Shown here piece by piece: positions 46,323 to 54,833 of a stretch of DNA of 64,000 nt (the stretch's first letter is position 1; each line of letters opens with the position of its first letter). Both the position numbers and the translations under genes were made by a program. Source of the stretch: Planctomycetota bacterium (GTDB lineage: Bacteria > Planctomycetota > Planctomycetia > Pirellulales > Pirellulaceae); contig JAPLNM010000099.1 of the NCBI GenBank assembly GCA_026692845.1, positions 1-64,000 of the forward strand, in the 5' to 3' direction. The notes beneath the pieces were generated by a model that ran no database searches, was not told the DNA's origin, and saw only the letters and a program-made list of their open reading frames with translations.

Positions 46323-49265
46323 ATGTCTTTGACGCCTGAAGATAAGAACCGACTTATAAAATGCCTCGAACGCTGTGCTAGCCTTAAAGAATCCTCGGCG
46401 AAAGAGAAGTTCTGCATCGAGGTTTTCCAGACCTCAGATTCATCGCGATTGAATGATCTGATTCATGCCGGAAAAAATGAATTTGCAACGCTAATTGTCG
46501 GAGACGTTGAAATCGTCGACCACCCCTTAACCTACGAAGGTTGCTACCGCGCAACGCTCAATGCCGCAAACAACCCTGACGACAAGGCTTGGTTGAAAAC
46601 CAAGCTAGATGGTTTTTCAGACGAAGCTATCGAGCTGTTCCGCGAAAATGACCTGATTCTTAACCCCTACCTGATCGATGAAGGTCTCCTGCTCCGCGAG
46701 GAAGAAAAGATGCTCGGCGATTGGCTCGTGGGAAGTGACGATCCAGACGACCGCTTCCTATGCATCACCGATTTCGGCGGTGCCGGAAAAACCGCTTTGG
46801 TTTGGAAATGGCTCAACTCAAAAGATTCGCTCCATTGGCGATTCGAGAAAAAATGCCAACTGTTCTGGTCCACGTTCTACGCACGTAACTACAACTCGCT
46901 GGACTTTCTCCGGAAGATTGCCCTTAAACTCAAAATCGATGGAGTCGATGCGAGCGGGACTCCCCCTCGTGGACTCGATGTAAACCATCCCACAGATTTC
47001 CGACAGGCTTGGTCGACCCTCATCGACTCGATCCTCTCCAGACTCGCGAGCATAAACCAGCCTTGGCTGATCGTCATTGATGGCCTCGAGCGCGAAATGG
47101 GTATGTACGCCGATCCTGCCAACCAACCCTACGATAGCCAAGCCCAAGACACACGGAAGGAACAGGATCAAGATTCCGCAGATCGCTTCCACCCTGATTA
47201 CGATATCCGAAGCGCTGTCTTCTGTGAGTTCCTAAACAAGGTCGTTAGCAGATCGAATCGATCTCTTCGATTGATCGCCACATCGCGTCTCTTCCCAAAC
47301 AATATCCCCAAAAACAATCCGCTCCAATCCGGTTTCCGAAATATTCCTCTCGGACCCTTCGACACCCACAAGCTATGGTCGTCGGTTACCGATTATGAAG
47401 AACCCGACCAATTAGCAAAACGGTTCCTCGCTCAGGTCGGAAACCACCCTCAAATCGTCTCGATCGTTGCGGCCGCTTTCAACAAGTCTGGACAAGAAAG
47501 CTTCCAGACTTGGTTGCAAAACGTCCAGGATAACTTCCATGCGTTTTTACACGATTTGGACAAGGAGCCATGGGTTACCAATCGCCGTCACGCATGGCTG
47601 GCACTGGCGACCAAAGATCTAGTGGATAAAACGTTGCTCTGGGGGCTCCTGTGCCGAGTCGCCTGCAACCCCGGGGAATCCTCCATCCGCTCCTTGCACG
47701 ATACGGCAAAAAAACTCGCCGGTGACGACTACTCCTGGACGTTCCAGAAAACCCAGGGTATTCTAGAAGAACTCAAGGCGCGAAGGCTCGTGGGGATCGG
47801 TCAACATACCCCAGTGTCTTCGGATGCGATGCAATCTCCGCAGCAATTCGTTGACATCCACCCCGTCGTTCGCTGCCATCTGTATCAATACGCTCTGACA
47901 CTTCATCAGCGGAATCCTATCCGCCACACCGACTCCGAGCGATTGATCCATCAAGTCCTCAAACAAGCTGAATCGGATAGCGGTTTATTTCTGGGGCTTA
48001 TCGATCCGAGAAACTACGAAGAGAGACTGCTTCAGCTCCAAGAACGCTACGGATCCGATGGCCTCCCGTTTGACCAAGCAGCCAATTACGATCAGATTTG
48101 GAATGACCACTTCGCTCGGTTCTATCCTCAGGATCCTGCTGCTGGAGATCCACGGATGCGTATGCCAGCGGTCCGATTGCGCAAAAACCAAGCTTATATT
48201 TCCATGCAGTCTGCTCATCTATTCACTGTCACGGGCAGGTGGGAAGAGTCGATGCAGGCCTACCGTGTTGCCGAAATCGCATACGAACTTACTGGCGACC
48301 TGGAAAGCTCGATTGAAACGAAGCAGGCTCGCACTTGGCAACAACTCTACGGCGGTTCTCTCTTTGATTTCGAAAAGTTCTTCGTTCAACGCTACCGCAA
48401 TGATCGCAATCTCTGGAACCCGCAATCCGATCCTCTATGGCTTGCGATCGGATTGGCTGTCCGCCGCTTTCCAAGAACGACCGAGCTCCTCGAATCGCTT
48501 GAAGTTTTCTACAAGAAAAGCAAAGACGGATGGAGTCGCTGGCAAGCTCAGACTCTTGCCGAGTGCTGGTACTATCTTGCCAAGACGCCCGAAGAATTTC
48601 GCCGACCGATCGAAATCATCGATGGTTTGAATGCGCTAACACACGCTACGCACCCCATCCAACGCGTCTGGGAAATACTCACGCAAGGAATCTGTTACAT
48701 CGAGCAAGGGGACCTCGTTTCGGCCCGCCATTGTTTGGAACAAGGACGAGAGGTGTCGATCAAGAAAAACGATGCGGTCACCTACAGCTTTGCATTGGCT
48801 TATATGGTCGAGCTCGAGGCGGCGGTTGCCCAGCAGGCGACAAAAGAGAACAAAGCGCTTGCCATGATCCACGCGGTCGAACAAGCCAAACAGCATCACG
48901 GCAAATACCACCATCAGCGCGACAAAGAAGGTCGATTCCAGGTCCCGGCGACTATCGCCAATTTGGGTCTTTCGCGGGCAACTTGGATCGCGTCCCGAGG
49001 TACAGACGCGGAGTTGCTGACCGAGGCCCGCAAACATGCCCGTACTGCTTATCGTATCGCCGCAGGTGCGGATCCGGAATTTGGTTTTGGATTAGGAATC
49101 GAAAAAGCACAAGCGATGATCGCCATGATCAATAAGAAACTGAAAGACGGCATTGGGGAAGAAATCCAACAGCTCTCAAAAGGTCTTAGCCCTATTCAAA
49201 AAAATTCCCATACGAATGAACTCGATCTAGTGATCCAGGAATTGCTGAAGGAGCTTGCATCATGA
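46323..49265 (+). CDS. STAND-type NTPase with N-terminal adaptor-like domain and TPR-like tail
   Basis: About 980 residues from the ATG at 46323. Residues 1-95 (SLTPEDKNRLIKCLERCASL...) form a small helical domain like effector-associated adaptors. An NB-ARC/NACHT-like NTPase follows: Walker A GGAGKTAL near 152, Walker B WLIVIDGLERE near 248, and a sensor-like LRLIATSR near 320. After about 430 comes a winged-helix-like part, then helical repeats of TPR character (QSAHLFTVTGRWEESMQAYRVAEIAYELTGD). STAND proteins are signal-triggered switches in immunity and cell death. The next gene overlaps by 4 bp (ATGA), so this NTPase and the FGE-fold protein are made together. Codon use looks slightly AT-richer than the housekeeping genes. 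Confidence 0.85.
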   Translation: MSLTPEDKNRLIKCLERCASLKESSAKEKFCIEVFQTSDSSRLNDLIHAGKNEFATLIVGDVEIVDHPLTYEGCYRATLNAANNPDDKAWLKTKLDGFSDEAIELFRENDLILNPYLIDEGLLLREEEKMLGDWLVGSDDPDDRFLCITDFGGAGKTALVWKWLNSKDSLHWRFEKKCQLFWSTFYARNYNSLDFLRKIALKLKIDGVDASGTPPRGLDVNHPTDFRQAWSTLIDSILSRLASINQPWLIVIDGLEREMGMYADPANQPYDSQAQDTRKEQDQDSADRFHPDYDIRSAVFCEFLNKVVSRSNRSLRLIATSRLFPNNIPKNNPLQSGFRNIPLGPFDTHKLWSSVTDYEEPDQLAKRFLAQVGNHPQIVSIVAAAFNKSGQESFQTWLQNVQDNFHAFLHDLDKEPWVTNRRHAWLALATKDLVDKTLLWGLLCRVACNPGESSIRSLHDTAKKLAGDDYSWTFQKTQGILEELKARRLVGIGQHTPVSSDAMQSPQQFVDIHPVVRCHLYQYALTLHQRNPIRHTDSERLIHQVLKQAESDSGLFLGLIDPRNYEERLLQLQERYGSDGLPFDQAANYDQIWNDHFARFYPQDPAAGDPRMRMPAVRLRKNQAYISMQSAHLFTVTGRWEESMQAYRVAEIAYELTGDLESSIETKQARTWQQLYGGSLFDFEKFFVQRYRNDRNLWNPQSDPLWLAIGLAVRRFPRTTELLESLEVFYKKSKDGWSRWQAQTLAECWYYLAKTPEEFRRPIEIIDGLNALTHATHPIQRVWEILTQGICYIEQGDLVSARHCLEQGREVSIKKNDAVTYSFALAYMVELEAAVAQQATKENKALAMIHAVEQAKQHHGKYHHQRDKEGRFQVPATIANLGLSRATWIASRGTDAELLTEARKHARTAYRIAAGADPEFGFGLGIEKAQAMIAMINKKLKDGIGEEIQQLSKGLSPIQKNSHTNELDLVIQELLKELAS

Positions 49266-51346
49266 GCCACGGCTGGAGTCAGAAGGATTTTGTTGATGCG
49301 TATTGTGAATGGCTTACCGAAAATCCTAAGGATCGCGTTGCAGTTTTGGTGGATCGAGTTATTCAAGAGTCCACGGACATCGTTGCTGAGACCCATGGAT
49401 CCTTTACACACTACGATGCGTTGGTATCGGACGTATGGCGTCGATTGCACGAGATACCTCAGCCGGCCCGGCAGTGGTATTGCGACTTGGTCCATGCACT
49501 CGGGTTCCCTTGGGAGAAAACCACTCCGGTTCCTCAAACCAAAAAGTTCAAAACGGCCCTGAAGGATGTCCTACATTTGCTAGAAACCATGGGCGCACAG
49601 GATCAGACACTCACGGCCATCTACCGAGCGTGGGTAAATTCCCCCGAGAAACTGTTTCGGTTGCCTAAATCCAAATTTACGAACACGCTTGGGTGGACTC
49701 CCGAGCAGATCCAGAATCAGCTCGATCGCGTTCTGCAGGAGATCGGATTTGCAAAACTCAGTGCAGAGGCAAGCAAATGGTGGAACGAATGGAACCAAGC
49801 CGGGGTAACCGCACTGGCAGTGACGCTGAAACGTGCCGAGGAGATCGCAACTCGTGGGGCGTCGATCGACAAGGCGCGTCGTATATGTGTGGGTGAGGCT
49901 CGCCAAGATTGGAGAACAACGCTTCTGATACTGGATGCGGACCGCGAGGAGGACGATTGGGTGCGTCGCAAACAGCGAGGCGAGCAGGAACCGATGGCGA
50001 AATGGGAATCGCTCCTTGCCTTGCCAGTACGAGACGGTCAACTCGATTTTGAATCGATGACGGCCCAGGAGATGGAATCCCATTACAATACTTTATTAAG
50101 ATTGATTGGCTGGCCGATGATTGACGAAGAGAATCGTGTGAGTGTTGCAAAGCCGGGTGAAAGAGCCTCTACAGCGGAGTTGGTGAGTAAGGCATGGCTC
50201 GATCGATGGAGCGAATTGCAAGACCGAGCGGGAGACCCGTCCGATGGTATAGGGCGAATGATTCGATTGACCGAAATTCTTGATTTAAACAAGATACGTT
50301 GGGATACGTTTTTACGAAGCAACGCAGACAAGTCGGATACGACAGTGCTGGGTCAGGTCTATCGGGCGAGTCTGTATACCAAACGGCGTAAGAATCATTT
50401 TCATTTGGATTTTGAATATGGAACGGATGCTGTAGGTCAGTATGCCGACATGATTGTGGCGGTGATGAATGCTGACGACCAAGTGCGCCAGCGCATGCGT
50501 TGGATCCCAGCAGGAGACTTCGTGATGGGTTCTCCAGGGCGTGAGCAAGGGCATAGCTACGATGAAGTGAGTCATTCCGTCGTCATAAGCCAGGGCTATT
50601 GGATGTTTGATATGCCCTGCACGCAAAGGCTCTGGACGGTCGTCATGGGGTCAAACCCAAGTTATTTTATAGATCTCGAACGGCCAATCGAGCAAGTTTC
50701 GTGGACAGCGGTGCAGGAATTTGTGGATGCCCTCAATACACGGTTGTCGCATGGGAATCCAATGCCATTCCGACTACCCACTGAAGCCGAGTGGGAGTAC
50801 GCATGTCGAGCTGGGACAACTACGGCGACCTATGAGGGTGATTTGGAGATCGTCGGAGACGTCAACGCCCCGATTCTTGATGCGATCGCTTGGTACTGCG
50901 GAAATTCAGGGCACGAGTACGACTTGGACAAGTCGTACTCGTTAGACGGGGATACGCTTGCGGAGCGGCTGTACGCGAATAAATCGGGTGGCACTCGTAA
51001 GGTTGGTAAAAAAAAGCCCAATCTTTGGGGTTTGTATGACATGTTGGGTAACGTCTGGGAGTGGTGTCAGGACTGGCATGGAGTGTATCCAGCCGAACTT
51101 GTGGTGGATCCTACTGGTCCGGCGAAGGGCACGGCGCGCGTGATACGCGGTGGGAGTTGGTTCTACCCCGCGCGGTATCTGCGTTCGGCTTGTCGGGGCA
51201 GGCTCGACCCGGGCTATCGGAACGGCTACCTGGGCTTCCGCCTCCTGAGTTCTGCTCGACAAGCGACGGAGTCGGGAGAGGTAGCCTCGCAAAGCGAGGT
51301 CGCGACAGGAGGCCGAGGGACGAGGCCGATAGAGAGCGACGAGTGA
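49262..51346 (+). CDS. FGE/C-type-lectin-fold protein with DGR-like variable C-terminus
   Basis: A 694-residue protein. Residues 1-400 are helical and unrecognised (WYCDLVHALGFPW; KWWNEWNQAG). From about 405 it is an FGE-sulfatase fold: MRWIPAGDFVMGSPG, IEQVSWTAVQEFV, FRLPTEAEWEYACRAG, GLYDMLGNVWEWCQDW, RGGSW. The catalytic cysteine pair of true FGE is missing, so it should be a binding protein. The final RGGSWFYPARY...YLGFRLLSS region is a hypervariable cassette (see 51149-51256) shared with the FGE protein at 63 kb. It overlaps the STAND NTPase by 4 bp, so it is probably the sensor or target-recognition partner of that switch. A 27-residue Gly/Ser/Thr-rich tail follows the cassette. Confidence 0.87.
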   Translation: MSHGWSQKDFVDAYCEWLTENPKDRVAVLVDRVIQESTDIVAETHGSFTHYDALVSDVWRRLHEIPQPARQWYCDLVHALGFPWEKTTPVPQTKKFKTALKDVLHLLETMGAQDQTLTAIYRAWVNSPEKLFRLPKSKFTNTLGWTPEQIQNQLDRVLQEIGFAKLSAEASKWWNEWNQAGVTALAVTLKRAEEIATRGASIDKARRICVGEARQDWRTTLLILDADREEDDWVRRKQRGEQEPMAKWESLLALPVRDGQLDFESMTAQEMESHYNTLLRLIGWPMIDEENRVSVAKPGERASTAELVSKAWLDRWSELQDRAGDPSDGIGRMIRLTEILDLNKIRWDTFLRSNADKSDTTVLGQVYRASLYTKRRKNHFHLDFEYGTDAVGQYADMIVAVMNADDQVRQRMRWIPAGDFVMGSPGREQGHSYDEVSHSVVISQGYWMFDMPCTQRLWTVVMGSNPSYFIDLERPIEQVSWTAVQEFVDALNTRLSHGNPMPFRLPTEAEWEYACRAGTTTATYEGDLEIVGDVNAPILDAIAWYCGNSGHEYDLDKSYSLDGDTLAERLYANKSGGTRKVGKKKPNLWGLYDMLGNVWEWCQDWHGVYPAELVVDPTGPAKGTARVIRGGSWFYPARYLRSACRGRLDPGYRNGYLGFRLLSSARQATESGEVASQSEVATGGRGTRPIESDE
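51149..51256 (+). other. DGR-like variable region A (VR-A)
   Basis: 108 bp from GGTGGGAGTTGG to GAGTTCTGCT. Compared with VR-B (63088-63195) there are 11 differences, all at codon position 1 or 2, none at position 3. The changed codons are 5, 6, 17, 18, 19, 23, 25 and 26. The last 30 bp (TACCTGGGCTTCCGCCTCCT onward) are invariant and would serve as the initiation-of-mutagenic-homing side. Confidence 0.85.
51285..51299 (+). promoter_or_regulatory. Hairpin just downstream of VR-A
   Basis: CCTCGC (51285-51290), AAA loop, GCGAGG (51294-51299): a perfect 6-bp stem 28 bp after the variable region. Many DGRs need a hairpin or cruciform after the homing site; whether this one serves that role is inference. 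Confidence 0.4.
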
Positions 51347-51969
51347 TCGCGAGGCGCGCAAATTTTGGCGTGCGGCCAATGTGGATCGGTTTCCCCTAGG
51401 GTGGGTGGAGCGGGCTTTGCTGCGCAACCCACCATCGAGCATGGGGAACAACCCAAGCACCCGTTACCTCACGACATGGACTTCCCAGACCTTATGAATC
51501 CTTGCCTTCGCAGGATTGACCGAATTCAAGCGCCGTCATTGACTTCGAAGAAATCAACGACGATGATTGGCCGCCGTGTCGCGAACATCACAGGCGGGAC
51601 GTCTGCCGATTACCGCTATACTAAGCCCAATTTCTCCCGGTAGTCACTTGTCTCGGATCGGATCTAAGAAGTAGGTTTTTAAAGAAAACGTCGGCAAACC
51701 AAGCCATGCAAACCCCCAAGACACGCCCCACGGGTGATATCTGAAAAGTCAGTAAACCACTACGATAGAAAGCGGATTGTTGCGTGAACCATTCAAATCC
51801 TGTGGGCAACAATTCCAGGAGGGATCATCAAAAAGTAGAGTGCAAAAGCGGATTTTTTCAGTAAAAACCGTGCCCTATCGGTCAAATCATCCACCCTCGC
51901 CAAAGACTGCCGCTTACGATGCTCCATTCCCAATCTTCGTTCCGCCCCTGCCAAAGATTGTACTGACGT
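51347..51969. other. 623-bp gap inside the conflict island
   Basis: No gene can be supported: short frames here have no motif, start context or composition of coding DNA. A hairpin GGTGGGT (51400-51406)/ACCCACC (51427-51433) may end the first transcription unit. The promoter for the second, long unit (from 51970) is probably in the AT-richer part after 51650. No template repeat or reverse-transcriptase fragment was found here. Confidence 0.5.
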
Positions 51970-52881
51970 ATGCTCCTCCCGAACCAAGTCTGGAATCAAG
52001 TCGAAGACTTCTTCAATAGGATCCCCAGTTTTCAGCCCGAACTCCGCGAAGCGATCTTGTTTCGAATTGCTGGGAGCAATCAGTGGAATGCCCCGTGGGC
52101 AAAGCTACAGCAGGTCGCAGCGAAAGATATCTTCATCACACTTCTTCGAAGCACGGTCCAAACCATCTGTGATACGGAACTAGAACGGCTCACTCTCACA
52201 GCAATAGAAAAAGCGATCCCAAAGGAAAATGAAAAAGATAAACTAGCAATGGGACGGATCATTTCCGCTCACTTCGGCACGTCAGCGACCGACACACATC
52301 AAGTATCCGTGCTATTTCTTGCAGCCGAACCAACCAACGACAGTGCCTTGAGACTAGGAAAAGAGTTCCGCGAGATTCAAGAAATCATCGGTGTTGCCAA
52401 TCGCGACAATGCGGCTCTCGTTCTGGAAATGCCCGAATTTGCCACGCGACCGAAGGATTTACTCAACAAGGTCCTCGGTTTTCGCCCCAGCCTCGTGCAT
52501 TTCAGTGGGCATGGTGACCAGTCTGGAGGACTAAAACTTGAATCCCAAGATGGCCGGAGCCACACCGTTCAACCCGAAGCCTTGGCAGATTTCTTTTCAC
52601 AGTGCAAGCAATACCTTCAGTGCGTCGTACTCAACGCATGTTACTCGTCCGAACAAGCCAAAGAGATCTCAAAACACATTCCCTATGCGATCGGAATGAG
52701 CGACAAGATTGGCAACGCGGATGCCGTGAAATTCTCAGTTGGTTTCTATACCGCCCTGAACAATGCGAACACAGATTTCCAAGCTGCCTTTAACGCTGGA
52801 TGCAGTATGCTTAACCTCGAAAACAGCCCCTACGTGAACGTGCTGGGATTGTATCGAACCGGACAGCGAGTCCAAGTGTAG
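51970..52881 (+). CDS. CHAT-domain (caspase-like) protease with N-terminal adaptor domain
   Basis: A 303-residue protein. Residues 1-84 form a helical adaptor (REAILFRIAGSNQWNAPWAKL, FITLLRSTV) matched by the N-terminus of the protein at 58167. Residues 112-290 are a CHAT peptidase: VSVLFLAAEPTND at the first strand, catalytic His181 in HFSGHGDQSG, catalytic Cys224 in VVLNACYSS. In bacteria such caspase-like proteases act as effectors that cleave partner proteins or cause cell death on a signal. It is the first gene of a rightward run of closely spaced genes; the next starts 46 bp later. Start ATG at 51970; no ribosome-binding site stands out. Confidence 0.9.
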   Translation: MLLPNQVWNQVEDFFNRIPSFQPELREAILFRIAGSNQWNAPWAKLQQVAAKDIFITLLRSTVQTICDTELERLTLTAIEKAIPKENEKDKLAMGRIISAHFGTSATDTHQVSVLFLAAEPTNDSALRLGKEFREIQEIIGVANRDNAALVLEMPEFATRPKDLLNKVLGFRPSLVHFSGHGDQSGGLKLESQDGRSHTVQPEALADFFSQCKQYLQCVVLNACYSSEQAKEISKHIPYAIGMSDKIGNADAVKFSVGFYTALNNANTDFQAAFNAGCSMLNLENSPYVNVLGLYRTGQRVQV

Positions 52882-52927
52882 CCTGATGAACAACCCAAAT
52901 CCAAGCCTCTAGTCCTAGGAGCCCGTC

Positions 52928-54790
52928 ATGCGTGAGATAAGACTCAGCACTGTAACGATCAGAAGTTTGACCCTGATGGCTGTGGAGGACGCCATCGAAT
53001 ATCTAGCCATGGATTATCCAGGTTTAGCGGAACCCATTCGTAAAGGACTGCCGATTCGAATCCGTGAGTTGAACGTCGAAATACTGGCCGAGAAAATTTG
53101 TTCAAGGTGTACTCCGCAAAGGAAGACAAGCGTTCAACTACTTCTTAAATCCTATCGAGAATTGGACTCCACCAAAACCGCTCTAGTCAATCAATGGTTA
53201 GACCAATGGAACGCATTCGTAGTTCGTTTGGATGATATCAACCAACGAAGTCAACCACGCAGCGTAGCTAAAAATCTAGGTATTTGGTTTCAAACGACGG
53301 TTGAGAATGAGGCTATCGTTCTGGTCAACCAACAACTCATACCCCAAGCCGACTTTGCGGATGTCGTCGGTGTTGTATCCGATATGTTGGCAGATTATCG
53401 AGAACATGGAGTCGATCAGCTTGATCCAAGCGATCGGTTGGCTCTGCTCTACGCCTACAGCATCGTCGAGGGGGGTACGGTTCCGAATCAACGGATTCAT
53501 CCGATTCGAACGGATGTCCTCAGGGAATACCCAACTTATCTGGCCCTTGCCGATCCTGGTAAAGGCCATTTGCAAACGACCGTGTACAGCAAGGAGATGC
53601 TTCAAGGAACGATCGTCCACGTTGAAACGATTGACCGTCAGGGCAACGACGACCGCCAAGCCGTTGAACCTTACCGAATCCCATCGATTCGGGATGTTGC
53701 AAGGATTCGAGTACACGTTGGAAGCACGACCCCTTGTTCTGTCTTTGTCGGTCGGCCGGTCTTCGAAGGCTGGAAACGAGGGGAGAAGGATTTTGTCCTG
53801 TTTCGCCAAAGCCTCCTTAAGGCCGCCCACACGGTAGGAGCCGCATGCTCCTCGATGTTCTATCTCGGAGTTGCAGAGTGCAAAATCGGCATGGATGGTT
53901 TGACTTCCAATCAAGCCATCGAGGTCATGCAAGCGATTGCGGGCAATGTTATCCGGGACAGGAGTCGTCAGCGGCTCTCGGCGGCGTTCAATATCAACAC
54001 CCCGATAATGGACGACCGGGGGGTAGACCGCGCTAATGCGGTGGAAGTCACCGGGCACACCGAGATCGCTTGCCTTGCGATCGACCTTACCTCCAGTGGT
54101 GATTTCGATAAGGTGACCCTTGACGGCGCAATTGACGGAAAAAGCGTGCCTTTTTTGAAGCAAATGAAACCCGAGGCTTTAATTGATTTCGTGCATCGCG
54201 CGCACGAGAAAGGACTAGAAACCTATATTTCAGCCGGCATGGATGCATCTAACATCGGAGACGCAGTACGGATAGGTATCGGCGGTGTGGGCATGGGTAT
54301 TCGACTTCATGAGGATAATCAAGTCAAAGAGATAACGCACATCAAGAGAGATGCTCTTGAAGTCCTAAGGAAAAGAGATGAGGCGTGGACTGAAGCGGCA
54401 GGAAAAGCAGCTGCCTTGCTTGCCAAGCTCGATTGGCTACGATCGGGCGAGGCGATCACTCAGGAACAGGATGAAAGGAGAGATGACCTTTTCGTTCAGC
54501 TCAAGGAATACCATCGATCCAGCGGAGCGGATCGAGAGACCAAGGAACGTCTGACCGGAAAACTGAATCGACTTATTGACGAGTTGTCTCTCGTCGTGAA
54601 CCAACGGGCGGAGACGCTAAAACAAGGCGAAATAAGAGGCCCTGGTGATGAATTCGATCCGATTTTTGCGATCGCAGCAGCACAAGTGAAAGCGGACGAA
54701 ATCAAGGGTAAGGAAACCGATCCTGAATTGAAAGCCTATCTGGAACGCAGGGATGCAGAAAGTCTCAAGTGCCTTATGGGATACCAGTGA
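52928..54790 (+). CDS. Unknown conflict-island protein with MfnB-like TIM-barrel segment
   Basis: A 620-residue protein. The N-terminal 250 residues are unrecognised, starting with a short region that may be another adaptor (TIRSLTLMAVEDAIEYL). From about 300 to 480 the sequence follows the methanogen MfnB/DUF556 pattern: FYLGVAECKIG, VTGHTEIACLAIDL, TLDGAIDGKSV, then ALIDFVHRAHEKGLETYISAG and IGIGGVGMGIRL. MfnB makes a furan-phosphate cofactor precursor in a TIM barrel; here the segment is probably reused. The last 140 residues are charged and coiled-coil-like (QEQDERRDDLFVQLKEYHR). No signal peptide. Role in the system is unknown; a nucleotide- or metabolite-linked enzymatic role is a guess. 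Confidence 0.65.
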   Translation: MREIRLSTVTIRSLTLMAVEDAIEYLAMDYPGLAEPIRKGLPIRIRELNVEILAEKICSRCTPQRKTSVQLLLKSYRELDSTKTALVNQWLDQWNAFVVRLDDINQRSQPRSVAKNLGIWFQTTVENEAIVLVNQQLIPQADFADVVGVVSDMLADYREHGVDQLDPSDRLALLYAYSIVEGGTVPNQRIHPIRTDVLREYPTYLALADPGKGHLQTTVYSKEMLQGTIVHVETIDRQGNDDRQAVEPYRIPSIRDVARIRVHVGSTTPCSVFVGRPVFEGWKRGEKDFVLFRQSLLKAAHTVGAACSSMFYLGVAECKIGMDGLTSNQAIEVMQAIAGNVIRDRSRQRLSAAFNINTPIMDDRGVDRANAVEVTGHTEIACLAIDLTSSGDFDKVTLDGAIDGKSVPFLKQMKPEALIDFVHRAHEKGLETYISAGMDASNIGDAVRIGIGGVGMGIRLHEDNQVKEITHIKRDALEVLRKRDEAWTEAAGKAAALLAKLDWLRSGEAITQEQDERRDDLFVQLKEYHRSSGADRETKERLTGKLNRLIDELSLVVNQRAETLKQGEIRGPGDEFDPIFAIAAAQVKADEIKGKETDPELKAYLERRDAESLKCLMGYQ

Positions 54791-54833
54791 TTGGCGAGGC
54801 ATTCAATGGAAAGGGCGAAAAAGAGAAGTACCC

